The position numbers and the translations under genes are program-made. DNA of 64,000 nucleotides, taken from the NCBI GenBank assembly GCA_013396915.1, contig VWZL01000813.1, positions 155,043 through 219,042 of the forward strand, given 5' to 3'. Below the pieces are notes generated by a model. That model saw only the letters and a list, made by a program, of their open reading frames with translations, ran no database searches and was not told where the DNA came from. Position 1 is the stretch's first letter. The number at the start of each line of letters is the position of its first letter. Of the stretch, positions 37,901 to 49,900 are shown in pieces. The DNA is from Stercorarius parasiticus. Taxonomy: Eukaryota > Chordata > Aves > Charadriiformes > Stercorariidae.

Positions 37901-40900
37901 GTAGATATAACATGTGCTTCAAGTATAATAGAGGACAAGGAGTTCAAGATTCACACAACTTCAGATGGAATGAGTAGCATTTCTGAGAGGGAGTTGGCTT
38001 CGTCATCTAAAGGATTAGAATATGCTGAAATGACTGCCACCACTCTTGAGACAGAGTCTTCTGGTAGCAAAACCGTACCTAGTGTTGATGCAGGAAGTAT
38101 AATATCAGATACAGAAAGATCTGATGATGGTAAGGAAGCAGGAAAGGAGATACGGAAGATCCAGACAACTACAACAACCCAGGTAAGTTTCAAGTACTGT
38201 AGCCGCATATGTGACTGATGTAATTGCTGTTCGTTGCTGCTGGATAAATTATGAGATCTGAGCGATGTTTGAAATATGTTTCTGTAATTATGTGAAGAAA
38301 AGTTTCCATCCTCCAAGCTTATTTGCTTTGAAAATGCCATAACATACGTAAGGGCTGTGAATTTTTTCATGTCCGTATAGAAAATACATATTGCAATTGT
38401 GGATGCTTTAGTTTAAAAAAACTTAGCTAAGAGAATCTCTCATCCATTTTCCTTAGTTCTTGTCGGGAGATTAACTGATACTCTTAGAATTCTGCTTTAG
38501 ACTTTCTTGTTAGTATGTGTTAAGATTAGAAATATCTATATTTTACTATGAAATACACACAGAAGTATTCTTTACTCTTACTTTACCTTTCTCAGAGGGT
38601 AGTCTTACAGCACTTTAGTACACTGTCTTCCCATATAGGAATGCTGGTATAAATAATCTCCATATTTGATCCTAACACAAGAAAAGGAATAGTTTAGAGA
38701 TAATAGAAGAAAAACTGCAACTTGATTTCCAGACCAGAGACGATTAATAAAAGTAGTATCTACTTCCTTCTTTGAGATCCTTTCTTTTCTAGGTCTCCCT
38801 CTGAAAAATTCTGAAAAATTAGTATTTTTGGGAGAGCCATAGCGTTCTGAAAATGGGAAGGACAAGACAGAAGTCTACTCTTTGAAAGAATTTGTACTCT
38901 GTATACACAGCAAAATATAGGATCGCTTTGAACTTTTAAAGGGGAGAATTAATTTCCTCACTGCATTGTTCAGAGACTCTAGCAAGTAATCAAAGATTGC
39001 TTTTAAGGATGTTATCAGGTGAAAGAATTGACTGCCTTCAAGATTTTACTGGCTGAGTATACGTCCAGTATGTACACCAGTATTTATCTTCCAGGATTTC
39101 AAAGTCAAGCAGACTTCCTGAAACTATGGAAGAAGAGCCAAACAAAAATTGCAAAAATTGCTCTGCCTGGTACTGTGTAGTGTGTACCAAATCACCAGAA
39201 GAGTTTCAGAGGTAGACTCCAGTACACTCAACGTACATGTCATCTGTTAAAATAACACAGATCAGCCTACCCACTTTGTTCTTCAGGGAGACAATACTTT
39301 CAGAAAAACTCCAGTAAATGGACATTTTAATTTATGTAAACAATCTCTGGTTTCCAAAACAGATACTTTCCCTTTTAAAAAAAAAAATAGGAAAAAACCC
39401 TGTTACTCAGACCAGTGGGTTCTGATATACAGAAAGAATACCATCTTCTAACTCTCTCTTCTACGGTAAGAACTTCTGTTTTGAAGAGAAAAGCAGATGG
39501 AGCTCTTGCATTCCCTAGACAGGTATTACAAGAAAAGTTTGAGGTTCTCTTGTAAGTATTTTTTCAGAACTGCGAAAATCCTCATCAGTGACAGACTGTC
39601 AAGCATTGTGTCAGGATCCTTACATTTAAAAGCATTCAGTGTAATAAAGAACAAGCCCTGAAAGTTCTCAATATGAATAGTGTATCTATTAATATCAGTT
39701 CCCAAGTACCTTAAGTCTTAAAATTAATATTATTAATACCATGGAAACTGATAAATAGGAATGAATGGAAAACAGCAAGAAAAAGGAGCAGTCAGTTTTT
39801 ATTTTGAAATGTGGACTTTTGTTTATAGAGTAAAAGACAAGTGAAGTGCTTGTGTTCATTTGCTAGTTACGTATATGCACCCACAAACACAGTGAGTTTG
39901 TAAGATAAATCTTTAATGAAAAATAATCTGAAAATCACGTTGGTGAGACTTTGGGATTTTTCTGTTCTTTAACCTCTTTTCTCGTTTAATTTCACCTATA
40001 ATAGTTGAATCATAAAAATGTAAATTCCTTAAGCCTATAATTATTTTTTAGTATTAAAATGATACATAAATCTTAATGAACTTTTATCAGATCATCGTAA
40101 GGTATGACAAACAAAATGTTTTCCAAATGTTTTACCCTTAGCTATCACAAAACTCCTAACAGATCATTTAGATCTGCAAATTCTCTACCAACTGTATACT
40201 CTTCAAGCCTTTGACTCTACAAGTTATTTAACTCCCTTGCTTCTCCATATACTACTTAAATTACAGTTATTTCTGGCTAAAATCAATTGTAAACTACAAT
40301 GAATTGATTCAAGTCTGTAGCCATTAAGATTTCTTTTAAATAATTTCCTTAAAAACAATTATCAACTATGTAACAGCCAGAATTGTTGTTATCTTCTAAT
40401 ATCTTCCCTGGGTGTTTTGACGTACCCTGTGAACTGTAAACTGTCCGTAGTTAAATCTTTTCTGTTTAAATGAAGTTAACCTTAATAAAAAAAGATGGAA
40501 ATATGTATTGACTAAAATGAAAATCAAGTATTATTGTTTTCATGAGTAAAGAGCAATGTTAATTTTAACATGCCTACAGTGAAGCTGGAGATTGGAGTTT
40601 TGATTGCAGTATGTGTGGGAACTGCCACATTAGATTTGGTCTCTTTGAGACCACGGAAAACACTGAAAATTACTTAAAAGACTGGCCACCTAAGTGTAGA
40701 TAGTTGGGTTTCATGGTGGTTTACGCTATGCACATCAAAGTCCATTCTTGCAAATACAGTATTATTGGCTAGATAAAAGCTATCCTGTTATGGTACAGTC
40801 ATTATACCATTACTGCTGCTGACATGACAACTACTTGTTGCATGCAGAAGAGAACAAGTGGTATCTGAATGGAGTTGCTAACCTCAAATTCTCTAAGAAC

Positions 40901-43900
40901 AGATCTACAATTAACTGCCCACCTTATCAGAAAGACGTAAGCTGTCTTTTGTTCAAATGGACTGAAAAGAAGGAACAAATTGCACAGCAAAGTAGAGATG
41001 GGAACTCCTGCTTATTTCTAAGAAGAGTTAATGCCTTTATCAATAGTAGATCAAATATTGAAGAATATAAAATTAACTCTTTCCTATGGTCCTAACTAGG
41101 AACGACTGAAAATAGAACTGAAAGCACTATCCATAAGATCCACACAAAAAATTTGAATCTTCGATAAGTCTAACAAAAAAGTAAAGAATCATTTAAAGAT
41201 AGTTTTAAGAAAAATGTCGGAAATGAAAGCAACAGTAACAATTGGGATCTCAATAGGTCAAACCGAATGAAGGAAACCTGCCCTGCTCTCAAAATGCTGG
41301 TACAGAAGATCAAAATCAGACTAAAGATCTAAGAAGCTTTCCAGCTCAACTCCAATGCCATTTCCATTTTTACATTGCTAGCACAAATATTTTGTAAATT
41401 TTTTGTGCTTTTAAATGTCCATATTTAAAACAGCATGCTGTGATCAGGAAATGAATATGTGAGCAAATCAAGTATATTTTCTGTTTTGCCAGTTTGAAGC
41501 TAATCTGAAGTAACTTTAAAATAATTTCAAGGGTCAGAATTTGTATTTCATCCTTTCAGAGATGTTGCACATTATAACTAATTTCGTTATTATGAAAATT
41601 TTCCTCAAATTCAGTCAAAATGCTTGTTCTTTACTACTTTTTCCTTCACGGTATTCTCCATTATATCCTCTATGTGTATCTTTTACTTTTCTCTTTAACC
41701 ACCAAGTGGAAACAGTCATTACTCTGCAGGTAGTGAAAGGGAATGAAATTCACATCCACCACCTGTTGGGAGAATCTAAAGAATCTCCTGAGGTTCCATA
41801 AAACCATTAACCAATTAAAGTATAACAAAATTGGCAAAATGAGATTTCGGAGACTAGACTTAATTCATTAATGATCGTCCTAAAAGGACTAGATAAATAA
41901 ATTGGTTTTGGAAAATGAGGAGCTGTCTAAAAGTACATTGATTCCTCGAAGCCATCACTGTCTAGTTTGTCCAGTTTTGAGGCAAATATTCAAAGAAAAT
42001 TGTGTTATCAGCACAAAAGAGTAGTTGTTTCCTGTAAACAAAGTCTTATCACTGCTGACCTTGTAAGTGATGCATTTGGTCTTTTTTATAATACTTCAAG
42101 TGAAGAACCTGAGTGTAAAACATTGGTGAATAGCTGAAAGGAAGGCCAGTTGTAGCTTCTCAAAGCTGATTGTTTTCAATTGGAGCTGCTCCCTTACTGA
42201 AGGATACTGCCTGCCTTGGAATATCAATATCTCCTGTAGTTTATGCTTGAGTCCAGTTCATTATTTTCTTCCTGTATGAAAAGATATTTTCATATCATTT
42301 CTCCAATTCTGTGATCCAATCAAAAACACGTTACTAAAAGTTAACATTATTTTTGAACTTCTTGTTGATGTAGGCAGTACAGGGTCGATCGGTCACTCAG
42401 CAAGACCGGGATTTACGTGTTGACTTGGGATTTCGAGGAATGCCAATGACAGAAGAGCAGCGACGACAGTTTAGTCCAGGTCCACGCACAACTATGTTTC
42501 GTATTCCAGAGTTTAAATGGTCTCCCATGCACCAGCGCCTCCTGACAGACTTGCTTTTTGCACTAGAAACAGATGTACATGTTTGGAGAAGGTAGGTGAT
42601 TGTTTCTTCTTCAACCACTGTTTTGCATTTCCAACAACAAGGAAAATTAGATGTGTTGTAGAGGGGATATTACTGGGATAGTGGAAGGGAAAGAGTTGGT
42701 GTTAGCCAAAGTGCCCTTCTGTATCTTCCATCTTCTCTTTTCATCTCTTCCCAGCCTGTAACAGCTCTATTTCACAGGTAGTAATTTCTGTTTTCTTGAG
42801 AGATTGGATAACTCATACATACCAAATTAAACTGAGCTGCTCTTTCAGCTAATGTTTAGCGTTAGAATCTGCTGCTTCTGTTTCAGACATGAGGAGATCT
42901 TGTGTGTCCCCTAATGGCCATTTTTTTCAATTGATCAATTGAGAGCTTCTCTACCTCTAAACCTTGTAAATAAAAACACTTTCTTAAAACATTTTCTAAG
43001 GAATCACTCTTTCTAGTTTACAATTGTTTTTTGGTTTTGGTTTTTTTTTTGCATGCCAGCTCCTAGTCTTGATGGTTATGTTATATTTTATGGCAGCAAT
43101 GTGATTTCCTAGATTTTTTGTACACCTTAACAGAGATTCTCAGTAACTTACTCTTATGAGAGCCCTTGGGTATAATAGACACCATTTAATCTAATTTCCA
43201 GGACAGAATAGTTCATTCTCAGAAAAGTTGAGCAGAGATATATCCAAGGACCAATTTATATTGCATTTACTTTCCAGTTTGGTGAACCATTCTGTGATAG
43301 TCACTAGGAAATTTTGATAATTTTTTTTGGCCATTTATGTGGGAGGGATTTGTACTTTGTGTTTATGTAATGCTTGGAGACTAAAGTTCAGTTTGTATAT
43401 TTGGAGCCTTTAATTTTGGTTTGCTGGCTGGCAACAGTGTTGTTTTGGGAAAATAACATACTTATAGACTTGAGTATTCCTCAAAAAGCACACACAGTGG
43501 TTTATATTTCTGGGGAGTGACTGTTCCGTGGACAATTTCTCACCAATTAGGAGTTGCTAATCTTTTTATCATCTGTGGCTTGCAAAGCTATTGCTAATGC
43601 TGAATTTAATTAATATTAGATCAAGGTATCGCCATATTATCAAGTTTCTCCTTTAAAACACTAGCAGGTGTTATCATTAGGTGTTATCAAGGTTGCTTCG
43701 AATGGCACTCTTAATATTAAATAATAACTTTCATACTGAAGAAACAACCCCACTGCTTTCAGCAGAACTGCCTGTGGAGTACTGGTTGATGGGAATAAAA
43801 TGTTACAAGCCTTTTTTTCTCAACTGGGTATCTGAAACTAATCCTGGTGTGAAAATAGATAGCAATCAATTTGTTCGTTAGACTAGTCCTGTTTGTATTT

Positions 43901-46900
43901 TTAGACAATTTACATACCAATGTTTGTAGACCAGATGTTGCTTTTATATCAAAGAAATATTCACGGTCTGGTTGCAAAGAATAAATTTATCTAAACTTTT
44001 ATTTTAACCGTTTTTAATCCATCCTTTCTTCTGTTCTTGCAGTCACTCCACAAAGTCTGTGATGGACTTTGTCAATAGCAATGAAAATATTATTTTTGTA
44101 CACAACACAATACACCTCATTTCCCAGATGGTAGACAATATTATTATTGCTTGTGGAGGAATTTTACCATTGCTGTCAGCAGCCACATCCCCAACTGTAA
44201 GTACAATATTTCCACCTAGTGGTCATATTAGAAATTGTTTTTGCTAATACAAGCCACTACTTGCAGCTGACTTTTCTTCTTTAGGGATTCCTGTCCCTTC
44301 TCTGCTAATTCCTTAAAAAAATTTAAATTTATAATTGAAACGGTTAAGCTTTGATATACAGAGTGTTCAAAAATATTTTGCATTTGAAATGCTAATTTTT
44401 CAGAGAAGTAATACCAAGTAAGTATAATATTTCATAGACATTTAATATTTTGTTTGAAAGAGGAGACCATTAGGATCACAGTTACCAATCATGATGTAGC
44501 AAAATTAGATGCTTTATGACGGCTAGTCATTGATATTCATAAATCTGTTTTGCATGGCCACCATTTGTTTGCATGCCAAATGATACCAGAATTCATCCCC
44601 TCAGTGGGTCCTGACCTTCATTTCCTTTTTTTTTTTTTCTAAATCTTGTATTAAAACAGGCTGATATTTTTATCCACTTCGATGTTCTTAGTAAGTTGTA
44701 ATTTCTTAGGTGATCACAGTTCAGGTAGGCAGAGTAGCCTAGTAGAATGCTTCTTGAAAAAGGGAAAAATAGTTTGTAAATATTGCATTATTGTCAATAG
44801 TAATTACAGTATTTTAATGTGGCACCTTGTCTGTGCATATAATATCTGTAACTATTTCTTTCATACTACAAGTTTTATCTTGAACATCCTGTAAGCATCT
44901 GCAACAAATATTGGTCTTTGAGGAAGTAGACAAAGAGGCTCTTCTAAGTAATGTGACTAGTAGGCACTGGAGGCTACCAATGTATTTTGGCTGTAAAAGC
45001 TCATTTCCTTGTTCTAGCCATTCAGCAACTGAGATTTCTTTCCTTTGCTTCTACTATTACTTCTAGTTAGCTAGTGAAAAAAACTTTTTTGCATGATTTT
45101 ATTTGAAAGGTATGAATGTATGGACTAGCAGTTGGGTAAACATTAATGTGACTTTCAGCCAGGCAATTAAAGGTTAAATGCGGTGTCTTTACTATTTTCA
45201 CTGTGTTAACTGGGGAAATATTTGCTATAAGCAAAAGTGCAGGACTCTCAGGAAAGACTTCAGTTGTCTGTGGTCACAAAATGACATGAAGTTTGCTGAA
45301 TACAAGATTTTGCAAGTGCTTCATTGTAAATATTGAAAAGTGTTAGAGAGTGCTCAAGAAGCCATCCTGAGATTCAGGCTGTACTATCAGTCTTTAGATT
45401 AAAGGACATTGGGAGATATTTTTTAAAACAAACTTTTTAGACATCATTTGAAAATGAGGTTTTCTTTGCCATCTTTTATATAAAAATATAAAATAAACAC
45501 AGCATTACTTAGGCTCTGATTCCATTGAATTGTCTTGGTGTTTTTTAGCTCTTATCCTAGTTTATGACACTGCAGAGCCATTCTATAGAATAATAATTTT
45601 GCATTTCACCATTTCCCTCTATACAGGATAATAAATATGTATGTGTGTCTATAGATAGGTAGCTGATACACTATATAAATTACATATCCATTTATTGAAA
45701 GTGTATTGATACAATAGCAGTGATTTTCATGCATAACAGACTACATTTCCAAATTTGTGTATTACGCATGCATTTCTCCACTACATGGGAACTGTTTGTA
45801 TTACTTAAATGCTCAATATTGCCATCTGTTTAGGATAATAAAATAAGTTGTGAAATAAACTAATTCACTAAAAGATCAGTAGCTGGCTTCAAACTGAATT
45901 AATCCTACTCTATGAAATTAAAAAAAGTGATTACTTTTTGTCGCAGATGTACAGGGAGGGTGGGGAGAACTAATTGATAAAACCAAAAATTAACTTCACC
46001 TGGAAATAAATATTACTGTCTAGATGACGATTTCATAATCACTTCCACCTAGCAGCGATCATCTTCCCTCCCATTCAACTGCATTCCAGTTCTGTCATTG
46101 TCCATCCATAAACATTAGCAGGAAGGTGGATTTATTCATCTTTGCGACAGATACAAACAGCCCAGCACACTCTTCCTCCTTCTTAGAGAAGGTGCTCTCC
46201 CTCAATATTGTTCTGGATCACAGTTATGAAGGGACCGGATGCCCTGTTGGGCATCAGACTACTTCTGAATATCCATCATATGAGGAATGAAAAGAAGTTT
46301 CATCCTGATTCTCAGGCTTCTAGTACTCTTGCATCCTTGAACTGCTGTCAAGAAAATGGATGTACTGCTGGTTAGGAATATATTTATTCTCAGTCTTGAA
46401 AGGGCAACGTAGTCCAGTGCTTACATTCGGTTACAAAAGATTCTCTCTCACTCTCCTGCCTCCAAGAGCTGCCGATTGGAAGAGAGAAGAGGTCTGAAAC
46501 TCTCCACTGCATAAAACCACTTACGGCAGGCCTTCTAGTGACACTTTCTGTACGCAGAGTAACTCTCAAGGGAGGAAAGAGCCAGTACGCTTTCTCCCCC
46601 ACCGATTCAAAGAATCACAGAAGGGTTGAGGCTGGAAAGGCACCTCTGGAGGTCATCTGGTCCAACTGGTTCAAGTGGTTGCCCAGGACTCTGTTCAGAT
46701 GGCTTTTGAGTATCTCCAAGGGTGGGGACTCCACCACCTCCCTGGGCAACCTGTGCCAGTCACCATCACAGTGAAAAAGTGTTTCTTGATTTTCAGGTGG
46801 AACCTGATATGTTGTAGTTGATCACATTAATGAATGTATTTTTCCACAAGATATACAGCCCAAATTTTGTGTTGCATCTCATGAATCCCTTCCAACTTCA

Positions 46901-49900
46901 ACCATTCTCTGATTCTGTGGGATTTTGTGAGTCTGTAATTTAAATTGGGCATGGTATTAGAAGTCCAGTGAAGCACTACTGCACTACTCTTAAGAAGGCA
47001 AGCCTTTCACATGTTCCATAAGCTGCCTTACTGGGTCAGCCTAAGGGCATGGCTAGTTTAGCATTCTGCCTCCAACAGTGACTGTTTGCAGCTTACATCA
47101 AAATACAGAAGTCTGAGCAAGCATATTGATTGATTGCTCTAATGATACTTCGTTTCAGCATTTAAGATTTTAACAGCTAGAGAGTGTGTCCAGGCTGTCA
47201 TGTTTAATAACTAGTGAGGAATTCATCCTTCTAGACTTTATCTAATCTTTTTTGAAGCCACTTACACTTTTAGCCTCCGTAATATCCTATGGCATCGAGT
47301 CTGACAAAGTAATTATATAACCTCTGAAGCATTTCTTGTCTTTGTTTTTTTAAGCCTGCTTAAATGTATAAAGCCACTATGTGCCTTACTGTTTGGGAGT
47401 GGTTAATCATGTCTCTGTTCATCTCCATATCACTTATGACTTCGTAGGCTTGAGTCATATCTCCTGGTGTGTTTGTTGGAATCGATAGATTCTTCATCTT
47501 GTTTAGTCTGTTTCTCTTTGGAAGCCTCTGATCCTCTATATCTCTATTCTGTGGAGCTTTTTTGGGGTGTCAAAACCCTCACATTTTGTAGATCCTGTAG
47601 AATCCGTATATTCAGTTTATCAAAAAGTATGAGCTTATTTTACTTCATTTCTTCCTTTTTCACTTTCGTGAATGAGGACTCTCAAATATTCCTACTGAAG
47701 GCATTTTGGGCCCATATTGAAGTTTTAAAGTAGTAGTTCTTATTTCCTCCTAGTGTGTTGTATTTGTGGCATAGGGCACATATTTACATCTACTTCTAAA
47801 AATTAATTTACTTTTTGTTTGGGATAATGAAAAATGAGAGCAAAAAGGCTATAGAACAGACAGTAAAGGTCATTCCACCATTTTACTTTGGGATGATAAA
47901 ACATATCTGTTACAAAACTCTCTTCTCAACAATTTGCTATGAGTTAGTTCTTATTACATGTTTCCCATTGCCCCTCATTTTCTTTAAAGGTGTTTCACCT
48001 ATTTCTCCTTAGTAGGATACATGCTGAATATTGGATGCTTGAATTTATTAACGCTATATGCAGAAAAGAATCAAGAAATAAATTTAGCAAAATGACTTTC
48101 AGAATATTGGAGGAATTGCAGGGTTTTTTTCTTTAGTGCAACAGATTCTTTATTGTGTTCCCTCCCTTGCTGGAAAAGCACTTTAAGAAGATGAATGTTA
48201 GGGAAATTTCCCATTTCAAAAATTTTTTTCTTTGCACAGTTAGGATTTGGAGTGAAATGGCAATTCTTCTGGGCTCGGTGGAATATTGCTCCATGATCCC
48301 TTGTCTGCTGTAGGACAGACAATTTTAATTATGGAATTTCCTCACTGTTGGGTTCTTGTAATAGAAATCTGCCTTTTGCCTTGCTTATCTTTTTAATCCA
48401 GACTAAGATGATCTGAATAGTGCTATGAACAGAAGCCTTACATATGAATACATATGAATGCATTATCTGTGAAAACAAACTACTCACAAATCTTAGAGTG
48501 ACTCGAGTACAGTGAAGGTTATACGTTTGTATGGAATACAGGGGACATTTTACTGTAATTCACAGTAATCTATCCCCACATGTTTTAATATTTCCCTTGA
48601 TTTCAATTCTATCCCACCTCTGTCTCAGGATTTGTACAAGGACTTGCTTCAAATGCTGGTGTTTTTAAAGGGTTGTCACTTGCATATATGAAGCAATTTG
48701 AAATTGAGGCAAATATTAACAAAAAAATCTAATCAGTTTTGTTCTTTTATAGTATAAGCTGGAGTGTGTTCCACTGTTGGTTCTGATGTCTTGCTTATTA
48801 AATTGGGGATATTAGATAACTCTGCTAATACTATAGGGAGGCCATAAAATATAAAATATTGATTTCCTTTTTTGTTTTTCTTTCTGGGGGGGAGGTCTTT
48901 GAGGCTTTTCTTTTTTTTTTTTTAATTACAGTATAAGGAAGACATCTTTAAGATGGTGTAAAAGTGTGAAAAAAGCATCTTTGGGGAGCTATAAGGACAG
49001 AGGTTTGCAGAAGATGCTTTCTGTTCATAGCAGCTGGTTGCCAGATAAAACACTTTGTGTACAAGCTAGGAATTTGCAGTAATCATTGCTTACTACAAGG
49101 ATAGCAGCTGTGACAAGGACTTGAGGACAATTGAGTAAGGCAAAAGAAATCTGAGGAGTTGAAATACATGTGACAATTGAAAGTAAATTTCCAAACCCTT
49201 TGCAATTAGTTTGTTTTTTCCACTTATTCTATGAAGTCCATAATTCTAATTCTTGCTTGCAGCATTTAAAAGATCAGCTTTCAAATTGTAATCTGAGGGC
49301 TGCTGAATGGCTGTCTGCAAAACTCAATTAAACATTTAAAGACAGCCTTATTATGTCTGTGGATGAAAAGGCAGGGTGAGATATTTTTCTGTACGTCCTG
49401 TATATAGTGTTAGCATTGTCATGTTCATGACTCATGTGATGCCACAGGTGCTGTGTGATCTGTAACAATTCTGAGAATCAACAGTGGCACACTGATGTAA
49501 AAATTGTCAGCTGGCAATGGAGTGATAATAGCTACATCCGGCTACAAAAGAGGAAAACAAATTTAAAAACTGGTTGAACACCGTATTTTCTGTTCCAGAA
49601 GAAAAGCAAGCAGTTGGTTTCAGCTTGTTTTTCTTTGTTAGATTAGGTTTTTCCACTATTTAAATGACAAAAATACTAACATACTCTTGAAAATTGAGTT
49701 TCTTTGTCTTCTTAAAACATAACCAGTAAAAACTAAAGATCAGTTCCTAGCCCATTGTGATAAGAGAGGAAGTACTTCTACCTAAAACTAAAACAAAAAT
49801 TTAACACACCTATTTAATAGCGAACATTGGAATTTGAAGACTAGTTCAGTCCCAGGGGCTTAATGAATCTTTAATTTTTTTTTTTTGTGGTTCGAAAGCA

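Noticed and set aside
37951..38370. 139-codon minus-strand open frame
   Set aside because: Antisense shadow of the 1020-base NBEA exon.
40835..41095. 86-codon plus-strand frame as a retropseudogene
   Set aside because: No known protein resemblance, no poly(A) tail and no target duplications seen.
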